Source: Lunularia cruciata (taxonomy: Eukaryota > Streptophyta > Marchantiopsida > Lunulariales > Lunulariaceae). From it: a DNA stretch of 64,000 nucleotides. The translations under genes were made by a program, and so were the position numbers. The stretch lies in the NCBI GenBank assembly GCA_948567375.1, contig OX419756.1:59746552-59810551 (forward strand), read 5' to 3'. Every line of letters begins with the position of its first letter. Position 1 is the first letter of the stretch. Shown here piece after piece: positions 53,871 to 64,000 of this stretch. Below the pieces are notes generated by a model, which worked only from the letters and a program-made list of their open reading frames with translations, was not told the origin of the DNA and did no database searches.

Positions 53871-56800
53871 TCATCTGCCCTTGGAGTATCTCTATCACAT
53901 TGTTCAGTTATAGGTTCTTATATAGCTTATTTTTACATATTTCTCTTGTAGATTACTCTCCATAGTACTTTTTCCTTTATTCCAATAGGAATAGGCTTTT
54001 GTTTCTTTGTGTCTATTTAACCCCTTCTCATGGAGCCTTAGACTCTTTCTTTTTCTTTTTATTCTTTTTATTTGTATTCCTTGCGATGTATTTTATTCAG
54101 CACGTTTGCTTTTCACATCTTCCGAGGAATAGAGAGTAAGTAATGTACTGCAGTTCTGTGATACGAATGAGGCAGCATCGGTTGCCCACCTCCTCTACCC
54201 TTACTCTCCACTTCATTCCCTTATTAACCCTCGTGTAAAACGTCCATATTACTCTCCACTAAACCTGTTAGTAGTGCATTCATCCCCTTACCCAGTGCAA
54301 GACTCTGGACGATGTCTGCATACAGGGTTAAAGGCAGAAGAGATGTGCACCATCTCCTGCCTCCCCCTCTACGCAGTATGGAGCGTAACTGGAGTCATTG
54401 TTTTTTAATCAGTATAGTCTAAATGATTCAAAGAAACTCAACACTGCAATCTCGTAGTGCGAGCAGCAGCCCTTCTTGTGTGATGATTCTGATGAAATGT
54501 CCATCACATGGGATACAACCGTTAATTCCTTGTCGGAGGATCGTGCGTCTCTATTTTTCTCAACTGTCGTTGAACTGGGACTTAAACAATGGGGGCAGTG
54601 GTGGTGAATTATCCCCAGATAACCGTTTGAAATATTAATAGTATCGATTTCAAATTTGTGGTCACTTCACTAATCTCTCCCGAGGCCGGCATAGGTGAAC
54701 GGTTGACAAGGGTTACAGGAGAAATTAAAGGTACGGATCAGGAAGAGGATACGAGGAGAGGATGAGAAGAAGGCCATGCAAAAGAAAGAAGATGAACGTA
54801 TTTGGGCTAAGACGACAAAGAAGAACACTTGCTCGGGACTGAAACTTACTGACTAGAGGAGCTGATGAACGACAGATGAGACAATGTCTGTTCAGGCACC
54901 GGGAGTTGGTCAGCAACCCTGTTCAGAGGGTCCAATATTCTACATTTTATGTTTTATGTGGACTGATGAGTAGCTGCCGGCACATGATTCTGGGTTGGTC
55001 TCTTCCAGGATTTTTGGCTGACATTCGCTCAATTGGTCCTCCAAATCCTTCACTGACGTTAATCTTCTTAGAACCACATTATTCGTCCGTTTATATTCGT
55101 ATGTACTTGTTGTCAAGTATGTACCCTCTGCTTTTCCGAAAAACTCGGAATAGGCGCTTAGCGAATTGCAACTTCTGTCCATTGCTCATCAAGTGGAACA
55201 GTAGAAGACCTGCTCATGTGTCATGCGGCTCTCCCCGACACGGTTGCTGTTGTCCAAAGTACTGAATCTGCCGAACGATTGACCTCATTTCACCCCAGCA
55301 TAATCTTTGACCACCAACATGTGAATTCCGTTCCGGGCATAACGACCTAGGCTTATTCCATGTGAGGGGATAGAGGGACCGATTTGCTACATTCTGGAAT
55401 CCTTAGGCTAGACAATGCGAACAGGAAACAAGTTGTGGGACGACTTGTGTGTCAAGAAAGATGCGTTATGTTGTGGATTCGGGCCCCGCGAACAAAAGTA
55501 GATGCTGTAACTCTTTATATCAACATGAGTCCCGCTCCTCACCTTGATCATGATCATAGGCTTGATGGTATTGGCTACAGGGTATAGGGGAGCCGAGTTC
55601 TCTCCAATATCTTATCTGGAGGAGTAGAATCGTTGAAAGACTCACGCAATATCACAAAAGTCGTGATCTTTATACTTCCATTACATAAAATTTGCGAGGT
55701 GCATGTGCACGCTTGGACTAGAAGATATTGGTACCAGATATTGTCCTACAAAAGTCACCTGGTGAATTGATACTACCTTTCCATACATGGTTGATTTGCT
55801 GCAAACATTCTTCGACTTGTTTCATGGTGTGTCTCTGACGTGGAGCTCTACCTAGGAATCAATCTTTTAGGATGATGTCTCTACCTAGGATCAACCTTTT
55901 CAACAAGAACCTCGTGAGCTTTTGGTAGTAGCAGTAGTAGCAGTAGTTGTCACTCGACTAGAGCTAAGGCTCTTCCCATCACCACGTGAAGTACACTACA
56001 GGACATGTTTGATTCTACTTCCATGGTTGTAGTGGTTAATTCTCCTCGTTAACCTTCAGTCACAACGTTCACTTCATGTAGAAAAGTTGATGCACTATGT
56101 TAAGAGGATCAACTTACCTTACTCCACAACATTTACTCGGATACTGACCTGGGCTTTACCTAGAAGTGTCTACAGTAATCATTTTCATAATCATCTGTCA
56201 AGACAAAGCTTCCACGAGAATTGGACAGTCACAGCCTCTTAATCCTCGCCATGATTACCATGTTATTTGGGTATAGACGAAGAGTTTGCCGTCGCTTGAA
56301 TATTCTCCTTATGACATGAAATTAATGCAGGATGCTTGAGGAAAGGACCTGAATCTCCTACAACCTCATTATGTTTGTCAAGCTTAGATCGTGATACAGT
56401 TGGTAATAACAACTGCAATCACATCCCTTCTTTCGTCCTGGAATAAGCTAATTTCAGTACCTCCGCAGGCGAGTTGTCATGATTTCCTCTATCCTGGCTC
56501 GAATCATGGGGTGAAAAGATGTGGTGAAGCTTAGAATATTACCGACGGACATGTATTTCACGTGAACCATCGGTGTAATTCTGGCAAGTTGAAAGGTTGC
56601 TGCTGCCTACTCGTCTGGCGATCCTGGCAAAATAATGTGAGCTCTGTTGAGGGAACATGTGTTGCCGGAATTCATTGCTACAGAGAAAATCTCGTCTTCT
56701 TTTCCTTCTACATCCCCTCTTTCCCTAGAGATTGAGTAGTCGAACACAATTAATTTCCTGAGAGCTGTCTGATGAGAACGGCTTACATGATTAGATTAGA

Positions 56801-58981
56801 GAAATCGACTCCTAATGATAATGGTCCGATCGTGCCCTCCCTGCGTCCTGCCATATCCGGGATATTGAGGGAATTCGGAAACAACCAAAGAGGGGAAAGA
56901 GAGAGGGAGGGAGGGACGAGACATTGAATGAATGGGAGAGAAGTAGTTGACCTATCATCTGTTCATTTTCGCCTTCGATGTTCGCCTTTAGGTGACGAGG
57001 ACGGCAAAAAGGTGTGGATTGAGTTGTAGGCGCAGAGGAGGGGAGGGATCTGGCACAAGGTGTGTGAGTTTTACCAGCGGTTTCACACTCTCGTGCTCTC
57101 TCTCTTTCTCTCGCTCAGAAAGGGGACATGAAGACAGGAATTTCATAAAGCTGGGACTCCGCCAGAAGCCACGCTGCTAGCTGTAGTGGATGTTACCGGT
57201 AGAAGTAGCCTTGAAAGCTACCTTCAATCATGTCAAGATGATTCAGCCACAGCACTAGAGAAAGCTCCTCTGCTCCACTGCGGGACTCTCAACAGCCACA
57301 ATGTTTTGCTTTGCCTCGCTTTCCTTTCACCCGATAGGTACCAATCCACTGCGCGTGCTCCACAATTTGGGCAGAGTGCTGCTGAAGAACAATTTCGGAC
57401 CCTTGCAGATCGACCGTAAAATCTTCCCCTAGCCTGCGATAAAAAGCTATTTTCTTGGCGTGGATGCTACAGGAATACTACTTACTGTTCCGTTTCCAGC
57501 CTGAATGGTTGCTTACAGTCGTTCCCTGAGGCGAAGCTTATGCGTTAGAAATTCTAAAATGAATCGGAAGTAAAGTAGAAAATGATGAGGATTGTTATGC
57601 TTCGACGCTGGTCAGTAAGTTTACAAGCCATAGCGTACAGTTCTACGCAGTTGTTTACCGTCAAACTTCTAACCATTCTACATTACGGCATATTATGAAT
57701 CGATTTCTTTCTTAAAACACGCCCAGAGTTCTAAACAGGGACGTGCTCGTGAGCGTTCAACCCTTGCTGTTGTACCCCGACTGTCAATGACATCCAAGGC
57801 CACATCGACCAGCACTACTACACTTTCGCATGATCTAAAAAGATGCACGAATTTCAATTTTAACTCGATAATTTAAAGGACGAGGGAAGTGAAGCGGCCG
57901 AGTTTTGAGGACTTCACGACCTGATCCAGCCATTTGACCTTGGGAGATCTCAATTTGCTACGACTATCCTGTTTAGTTGTTAACGAGGCTCCAAAAGGTT
58001 ACTGGTCGTGACTACTGACACATTTCCAGACCTTACAATACAAGGTCGTCGTCCTAATGGAATTTGTCTACTCCCTTCCTTCTTCACCGCGGATTGGCCG
58101 TGTTGCCTCGATTACTGATCCATCTAGGGAATTTCTCGAATCCTGCTTCATGGGAACAATTGAGTACAACAAGTATACGAGGTCTTCCCTGTCACAGCCG
58201 TAGTCTCTAGCTCCGGAAGAGAAGGTCTGCAGAACAAAGTAGTAACACTTGCCACAAAGGAAATGTCCCATACTTGTCTCGTTCTAGAAAGAAGTAGAGC
58301 ATGTCGGATAACCAAGCCTGTCCTTATTACCGACGCAATCTGAAGCATTAGGACTCCTGTTCAATGGTCAGGTGGGACGATCCACATAAACTCCGCCAAA
58401 ATGAGCTGACAAGGAGCGGCAAGAATGCAATTCAATCCCCGTGCAAATAGAGGAAAAACTATGAATGGGAAAGAGAGAAGACCACAATATGAGTTCGGCG
58501 AGAAGTTACACACAATGGATTTGCGAAGAGCAACTTCAGGATTGCCGTTCACTGCCATGCTTAATTGAAGGACTATGATACAGTGAGGATCTATGTCCAG
58601 TCATTCAGTCGAGTTCCACTTTCTGGTGGAGGTCGGTTCCTACTCTACTTCCAACCTTCACGTTTGCGAAAGGGTACGATGATTACATTGTCCCCAAAAC
58701 CTTCAAAAGGGGAACAATCGGAATTCTACCTGCTGATGTGCAAAAAAGCACCTATATGTGAAGTGAGTGAGTGCCCTTCCCCTCTCAAGGATGATGTACC
58801 GCTGACAGGAAAGCCTCAGCTTAATTCTGCCTTCCCAAGTTCGGGATGTCGTCACCTTATCATTCAGGGTTCTTTCTTTCTTACATGAAAACTCTCCCAA
58901 AACCCGATACTAATATCATGTAAGCCACGCCCTAGTCTATCGATTTACAACTTTTACTGCCCATGATTATCCACAAGAAAA
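53871..58981 (+). other. Intergenic, no gene supported
   Basis: Scattered open stretches of 60-130 codons on both strands (the largest is 54,876-55,265) lack recognisable motifs. There are short T-rich and CT-rich runs (54,040-54,075; 57,100-57,120). Base composition is more balanced than in the transposon region. Exons of an unrecognised spliced gene cannot be excluded. Confidence 0.45.
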
Positions 58982-59059
58982 GAAAACTGATGATTATTGT
59001 AGCTATTGTTTTACTTCCACGAAAACTGATGATTATTGTAGCTATCTTTTTACTTCCAA
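58982..59059 (-). repeat. 39-bp tandem duplication across the stop codon of the host gene
   Basis: Two adjacent 39-bp units (58,982-59,020 and 59,021-59,059) both starting GAAAACTGATGATTATTG and differing at about three positions. The TAG of the 419-aa ORF lies in the second unit, so a similar C-terminal codon run and stop are repeated downstream. Confidence 0.88.
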
Positions 59060-60301
59060 GCTTAGAGGTCTGTCCATACACCTTCGCTTCCACAGTGTTG
59101 CTTCTGGAGCAGCCTTCCGTCGGTCGATAGAGCACTGTGTAGCGAAAGTACTTTCATCCCTGGTTGATTCCAGCGAGAAATTTCCTTCCCGAGACACTTC
59201 CGATTCCGTGACGTTGCTGATAGCGTGAGAAACTTGGTGATGAGAGTGGACACGAATATCTGGTAGCTTCTTGCCCATGGACGTCTGGTAGTACCTAGAA
59301 TCTCTAAACGACGGAGTTTTAGCTTGCATGTCACAGGAAGCGAAGCGACTGAGATCAATTTCGTAATGATCTGCGGCTATTTCTGCGTCTCCTGGCACTC
59401 GACCGTCTTCTCCTTCGTGTACCGATTCCCTCGAACTCCAACCGCAAATGAAACCAGTTCTGAACATAGAAGCCCCCAAAAGTTGTTTTAAAAGATGGTT
59501 AAAATGCTGGATAGAGTGTTTTGAAACCGTACTGTAGGTGGAGACGGGAATAAGCTCCTTCTCAATCTCTACAATCTTCTTCAGACCTTCATGATCGAAG
59601 CCGTCAAGGCGCTTACAGGAGCGCATCAATCGAGGATTTTCAATCCCTTCGTTAAGATCCAAGGGCGGGATGTCATCTACTGCAGTGCGCTCAAGGGACT
59701 TCTCCCTCCCTGACCTCCTGGTTCCGAGCCTCCCTACGCCATCCTTGCTCTCGCCCCCGAGATCCATTTGAGCGAAGTCTTCAACGACGACGGTGGTGCT
59801 GTGGTCAGCTTTACTAGTAGTCCCCCGAGGTGCCTTCGCCTGTCTGCATTTCACCTGTCCTATGCAAGAGAGCTGAGGAGAGGATGGCTCACCAGTTCCC
59901 TCATTTACCCTGCTATTATCTACTGGAATTAGAGAGAAGAAAGCTCTCTGCGAACTCGCTGAGTCGCAATTCGGACTAAGTCGGATAGCTCTAGAGGAAA
60001 GAACAGATTCACCAATAAAGCAGGCCAGCAAAGGATTTCGAGAATGCGAGTGCGCAAAACCACGACGCTTGAAGTGCTTCAAGTTTTTCTGAGTTTCCGT
60101 AGTATTATGACTCATATGCCTAGAAAACGACCCCGTTCCGCTTCTGAAATCTCTTCCCGATGTAAACGTTTCACACACCACTCTCGCGTCTCGCCTTCCG
60201 CTTCCCATCTGCGTGGGGAAGCCTCCTACACCCTCATCGTCCGATTGAGAAGGTTGCGGGTCGCCGGTCGAAGTATGAACGTCCTCCATGGCAGTCTCCA
60301 T
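59042..60301 (-). CDS. Candidate host gene: 419-aa protein of unknown function
   Basis: A single open stretch starting at ATG 60,301, in a good context (A at -3, G at +4), with an in-frame TGA five codons upstream. It is by far the longest ORF outside transposons. I recognise no catalytic domain. The protein is hydrophilic and Ser/Arg/Glu-rich. It has an acidic N-terminus (MEDVHTSTGDPQPSQSDDEG), basic patches (KRRGFAHSHSR, RRSGREK), a DIPPLDLNEG stretch resembling DLN-type (EAR-like) repressor motifs, and a more structured-looking middle (DHEGLKKIVEIEKELIPV, HSIQHFNHLLKQLLGASMF). No signal peptide or membrane segment is seen. A nuclear regulatory role is possible but unproven. Introns within the ORF cannot be excluded. 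Confidence 0.6.
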   Translation of the reverse strand: METAMEDVHTSTGDPQPSQSDDEGVGGFPTQMGSGRRDARVVCETFTSGRDFRSGTGSFSRHMSHNTTETQKNLKHFKRRGFAHSHSRNPLLACFIGESVLSSRAIRLSPNCDSASSQRAFFSLIPVDNSRVNEGTGEPSSPQLSCIGQVKCRQAKAPRGTTSKADHSTTVVVEDFAQMDLGGESKDGVGRLGTRRSGREKSLERTAVDDIPPLDLNEGIENPRLMRSCKRLDGFDHEGLKKIVEIEKELIPVSTYSTVSKHSIQHFNHLLKQLLGASMFRTGFICGWSSRESVHEGEDGRVPGDAEIAADHYEIDLSRFASCDMQAKTPSFRDSRYYQTSMGKKLPDIRVHSHHQVSHAISNVTESEVSREGNFSLESTRDESTFATQCSIDRRKAAPEATLWKRRCMDRPLSLEVKR

Positions 60302-60321
60302 TTTCACTCCTCTTCAGCACT

Positions 60322-61360
60322 CTAAATACAAAAGAGCAACAAATTTTAGCCTCGATGACGAACGCACTTACTTTACTTCCTTCCTTCGCAGCACTCCACT
60401 GAGGTTTTCATTCGGTACGTTGAACATATTAACTACTCAAAATAGACGACCTCGAGAGAAGAATGCACAACCCAGAAACCACCTCGTCCATCGCCAGTGT
60501 AGACCATGTTCGAGGGCGGACTACCCAAATGCCTACTTCCAGCTGGAAATATGCACAATAAACCTCCCCTCACGAAGAAGAAGCCCCTATGAACTCCATA
60601 TAATTCTCGAGACAAAAAGGCAATTTGTTTTTTGTTTGTTTTCCTCTTCTTGTCGAGATGTCGATCTTCTTTAGCCAGCAAATTCTGGAACCACACGAAC
60701 TACTAACTACATTACCTACACGTGTACGCCACCACCATCATGATACAGAAGACTAGCCCTCCTGCTGCTGATGATGATGCACTCCTGCAACCTTCGAAAC
60801 TGTAAAGCACGACTTCAGCACCGAGTAAGTTTGTTCACAAGAACATCTACAACAAAGCCGAATGTTTCTCTCGAGAATCTTCAGAAGTAGTAGCAGGTCC
60901 TCCCGCCTCTTCGTACTTGATTCGCTGACATCCAGGTCGGAGGAGAGGAAATAGTGGTAGTTCACAGCGAAAGCACGCGTGCAGTTCACGAAGAAGCACA
61001 TGAGAGAGGACAGCGGGCAAGTCGACCAGCCAGCCGGCGAGCGCGCTGGGGAAGAGCTCTCTCGATGATTATAAGCAGCTGAGGAGGAGAGCTGGAGAGC
61101 AGCAGGTAACACTAAAGCAAACAGCGCAAGTAGTTGTCGTAGTCCCCGGAGAATGAGTAAGAGATGGAACAGTGCGCGAGATTGCAGTTGACTAATTAAA
61201 TACAGCACCATGAAATGACGAGAGGCACCGAAATGACTGCGCTCTTTCGCTTCACGCAGCTACCAACCGGGCAGGCAGGCAGGCGACGAAGGAAGGGCAT
61301 AGACGTGAACGGGAGGGGAAGAAGGAAAAGGCCAAAGATAACAGATCGATCGAGACTCAC
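60322..61360 (-). other. Predicted 5'-UTR intron of the host gene
   Basis: On the minus strand a donor GATACC|GTGAGT lies at 61,360 and an acceptor with a pyrimidine-rich tract (TTGTTGCTCTTTTGTATTTAG) ends at 60,322, about 20 bases before the ATG. The interval of 1,039 bp would be one leader intron. Minus-strand open stretches inside it (for example 61,211-60,753) are then non-coding. This is inference from splice motifs. Confidence 0.5.
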
Positions 61361-61445
61361 GGTATCGAGCAAGGAAAGCAAATCGGTGAGAGGAGTAGTC
61401 TCTCACCTCCTCTCCTTCAGTAGCAGCCTCTGAGCAGCTCTGTGT
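61361..61445 (-). promoter_or_regulatory. Predicted first exon and core promoter of the host gene
   Basis: A CT/GA-rich leader (GCTGCTACTGAAGGAGAGG) precedes the donor at 61,360. A weak TATA-like CAATATACT lies just upstream at about 61,450-61,458. Start-site position is a guess from spacing. Confidence 0.35.
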
Positions 61446-61996
61446 AGTAGTATATTGAAAGAGTCAAATTCGGTCCTGTACCGTCGCGAACCACACCGTA
61501 GTGCCACAGACGGCACACTCCCTGTGTGTCGACGGACCCAGCCGACCGCTTCCCTGGGTTATTATCTGGACCCCAACCGGGGTTGACTTTGACTGGCCGT
61601 CCAGTCCGGAAGAAGAGATCCTCCAGACCAGGTACTGTTTGCTCGGTCCATCCATCCCCCTAATAGCTGCGGTACTGTGGTACTGAAGTTATTTCCTTCT
61701 TGCTCACTTGAAGGTTCGGAGTAAAACTATCTTTGAGGTGAACTTCTGTAACTCTGCAACCTACACAGATCCCCCTCCCTGACCGTTCTCCAACCACACT
61801 AGCTGTATCGTTTGCTCTTACGACGTCGCGCTTAAGCTACACGATCCATCTGGTGAAGTAGCTTCCGTCTCAGGACAAGCGTGAGAGACATTTTCCTTCT
61901 TTCATTTCTCCCGTGTACGAGCATTTACTTACAAGGAATAGAAAATAGAGGAAAATGACTGTTTGAGGTTTTTGTATATACCGCACTATAAACGAG

Positions 61997-62053
61997 TCTA
62001 GCAGTCCTGGGTGCACACTCAAGATATTTGAGTGTGCATCCCGGATTGCTAGA
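61997..62053 (+). repeat. 57-bp hairpin
   Basis: Two 26-base arms (TCTAGCAGTCCTGGGTGCAC... and its near complement ...GTGCATCCCGGATTGCTAGA) with three mismatches flank a 5-base loop GATAT. Transcribed RNA would fold strongly from either strand. Confidence 0.85.
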
Positions 62054-62371
62054 GGATTCGCGGGCCCGTACCTTTCCTGGTGCTATATTCTTTCGTATAT
62101 GGTAGTTGCGTAAACAGCAGTGAAGTGAAGTCGGTGTTTATGAAAGAAACTAAGAGATAAATACTCCTTTCCATTTATTTAGCTCGTCACACTCACGTGT
62201 CGAACTTCCGAGCTACTATTTACCTGTTATATTATGAAGTCACAATTACAAGTGATAAGATCGTAAACAAGTGAACAAATCCGTTGGCTTGCACGAATGG
62301 TTGAGCTGATTTTTCTCGCAAGAAGAATCTCTCGAAGTAATTGCTACTTGGGTTGCTTTGAAAGTTAACAC

Positions 62372-62389
62372 TTTAGGGTAAACCCTAAA
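62372..62389 (+). promoter_or_regulatory. Inverted telomere-repeat palindrome / telobox
   Basis: TTTAGGGTAAACCCTAAA: one plant telomere-type repeat in each direction. AAACCCTAA is the plant telobox found in many promoters and bound by TRB-type proteins. It lies about 0.9 kb upstream of the predicted start of the host gene. Confidence 0.6.
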
Positions 62390-63569
62390 CTTTAAACTTT
62401 AAATGAGTTTAACTATCCACTGTAGAGAGGGCAAATGATGCAACTACTGCATGAAGCTTACATCTCAAGTTCATGTGCGATTTTAATCCTAATGTTTGTC
62501 CTGTCCGATGAGAAGTGAATGAATCCCAGTAGCAAGAAACAAACTGACCAATTTTACCGTTGTTGAACTATTACAGAGTACCAGTTCTGATAGTATTAGA
62601 CGACAGTACGTTTGCTGAGGACTTGGTCTACTGTACTTCCTCTCAAGTAGACGATGTTATCTCATGCGCTGTAGCATGCGTGGTCATTGCCACGGCTGCT
62701 GATACGACCAGATGCTGAAGGGACATGTATCGCATTGCAAGGTTGATGACATTGGACCTCCGCTTTATCACTAAGGTACCGACTTTTGCTGTACTTCTCG
62801 AGCATCAGAGTTTACTAAACGAACGTAAAGTTGGGGGAAGGATAAGTAAATGCGAGTAACTTGCCAAGAAGAAGAAGACCCCACAACAGCTTCCGACTTT
62901 CGAGTGCTTTAGCAAGTAATTGATATCAATCATGCAGACCACCACCAAATTGGTTCCAAAGCACTATAGCTTTCGAGGCTCTCATTATCTCAAGAGGTGT
63001 CTCATATACCCCATGGAGTTCTATTTTCTTACTCTATTTGCGCATCTGTTCAGGATGATTCTTTATTACAATTAATTTGTGCCTCATGGAAAGTTTTTAA
63101 ATAATCAGAACATGTTGATATAAACAGGAGAAAGACTTTCCGGACTACTATTCCATCTGACCGCTTACACTTCCTTTGCTTTTAACATCTTCATCACGTG
63201 GGCTTCTTTCCTTTTAGACTGCAAAATTTGCTGCTAAGATTAGGAGTTCACTTGCTACATGTGTTGCATGGGCATCGAGAAGCACGAAAGAAGGATAGTA
63301 TATGACTATGTACCACAACTCATGTGGATTCAGAAACCTCGAGCTATAGCCAAATGGATGACATCAGAACCTTTAACAAACTACTGTAATAAATACGGCC
63401 CCATGGTTTGTACGCAGTGGAAGAGAATGGTGCATATTTCCAACTGCCTGGACTATATACGTGGTTATGCCCGGCCACCCGCCTTGGTATACTCGCTTAT
63501 CTCAAGACGTAGACTTTCATCATGATTGTTGTTAAATGATCAAGAGAAGAATAAGGTGATGGTGTAGAG

Positions 63570-64000
63570 AACGCTGTGGATGGGAAGACCCCGTCAAGCC
63601 CGAACAAGGGAGAGACAAAAAAAAGTAAAATGGGGCTAGATCCCAATAGAGTCTATACGAGACATTTACCCTACCGCACCTAAGATAGTCGAGCTATGCA
63701 AGTCGTAATGTCTACAAACAAGTGGAGCATCCGAAGAAATATCACCTCGTGTGATTGTTCTCCTTTGGATTGCACCAACCACTACCCTCTGTAGAGCAAT
63801 GGACACACATTGCCTAAAGTATGCTACAAAGTATGAGAGTGAGAGTGGTACCCCTAGAGCCTAACATGATAAGCTCTCATGCTGCACTCCTTGAAAGATG
63901 TGTTGAATGTCGTGTCCATAGCTCCATATAACTCCAAGGTTAGAGAAACAAAGAGGTGACCTCGTTGCATGCCCCTATACTTGGAAACCTTGCGACCTAT
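63570..64000 (-). pseudogene. LINE-like element, 3' end, running off the window
   Basis: Closely similar to 45,650-46,075 (shared GAGCAATGGACACACA, TATGCTACAAAGTATGAGAG and AGAGGTGACCT). It is therefore the 3' end of another minus-strand copy of the same LINE-like family, whose 5' part continues past 64,000. The 3' boundary is near 63,575 (GATGGGAAGACCCCGTCAAG). The translated part is the VPLA-type C-terminal domain, with stops. Confidence 0.75.

Larger units (their letters stand above)
61446..63569 (+). other. Upstream intergenic region with hairpin and telobox
   Basis: No convincing ORF (63,259-63,525 is open for 88 codons with no domain). It contains a near-perfect hairpin at 61,997-62,053 and an inverted telomere-type palindrome at 62,372-62,389, both listed separately. 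Confidence 0.5.

Noticed and set aside
54876-55265. 129-codon plus-strand ORF
   Set aside because: Cys-rich but without any regular zinc-binding spacing; an overlapping minus-strand ORF of similar quality suggests chance.
60753-61211. 152-codon minus-strand ORF with a hydrophobic N-terminus
   Set aside because: It lies inside the predicted 5'-UTR intron, has biased Leu/Ser low-complexity composition and no motif; more likely non-coding.
1-64000. CRISPR arrays, prophage or bacterial operons
   Set aside because: No regularly spaced short repeats, no ribosome-binding-site-led gene clusters; all repeats are explained by LTR elements or local tandem duplications.

Overview
This looks like nuclear DNA from a streptophyte, probably a land plant with a repeat-rich genome. 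The species cannot be named from sequence alone. The reasons are plant-style Ty3/gypsy elements, a tRNA-iMet primer site, a probable tRNA-Asp primer site, plant telobox motifs (AAACCCTAA) and a plausible spliced host gene in a gene-poor setting. Nothing suggests bacterial or organellar DNA: there are no operons, no rRNA, and I recognised no tRNA gene.

Bases 1-42,743 are almost entirely a nested stack of LTR retrotransposons from three families. The outermost is family C (minus strand, 37,585-41,201: protease, gag, PBS, 738-bp LTR). A plus-strand family B element (B1; 1,760-2,052, then 35,933-37,584) sits inside C. A minus-strand family B array (B2, B3, B4; 2,053-35,932), whose members appear to share terminal repeats, sits inside B1 and is flanked by near-identical 4-bp sites. 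Two full-length family A elements (A2 4,091-11,888; A3 16,478-23,678) are inserted in B2 with perfect 4-bp duplications. A third family A element (A1) ends at 1,759 against B1, and a solo A LTR lies in C. An older B remnant (B5) follows at 41,559-42,743.

Family B is the notable system. Reading through three decayed copies, its polyprotein order is Gag (two zinc knuckles), aspartic protease, a DNMT3/DRM-type C5 cytosine methyltransferase domain, reverse transcriptase, RNase H, integrase, and a C-terminal C4HC3 PHD finger in place of the usual chromodomain. It therefore carried a DNA-methylation writer and a probable histone-tail reader in one retrotransposon. All copies here are broken, and many differences between copies are C/T and G/A transitions. 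Family A is younger (A2's two LTRs differ at 3 of 679 positions). It has a nearly intact 1,572-codon gag-pol ORF preceded by a separate small zinc-knuckle ORF.

From 42.7 kb on the sequence is older and less repetitive. It holds several decayed copies of one LINE-like (non-LTR) reverse transcriptase family, on the plus strand at 42.75-43.6 and 52.6-53.9 kb, and on the minus strand at 45.64-48.54 kb and 63.57 kb to the window end. One convincing candidate host gene is present on the minus strand: a 419-aa ORF at 59,042-60,301 with a predicted 1.04-kb 5'-UTR intron. A strong short hairpin and an inverted telomere-repeat palindrome lie upstream of it. The rest of 43.6-64 kb shows no gene I can support.
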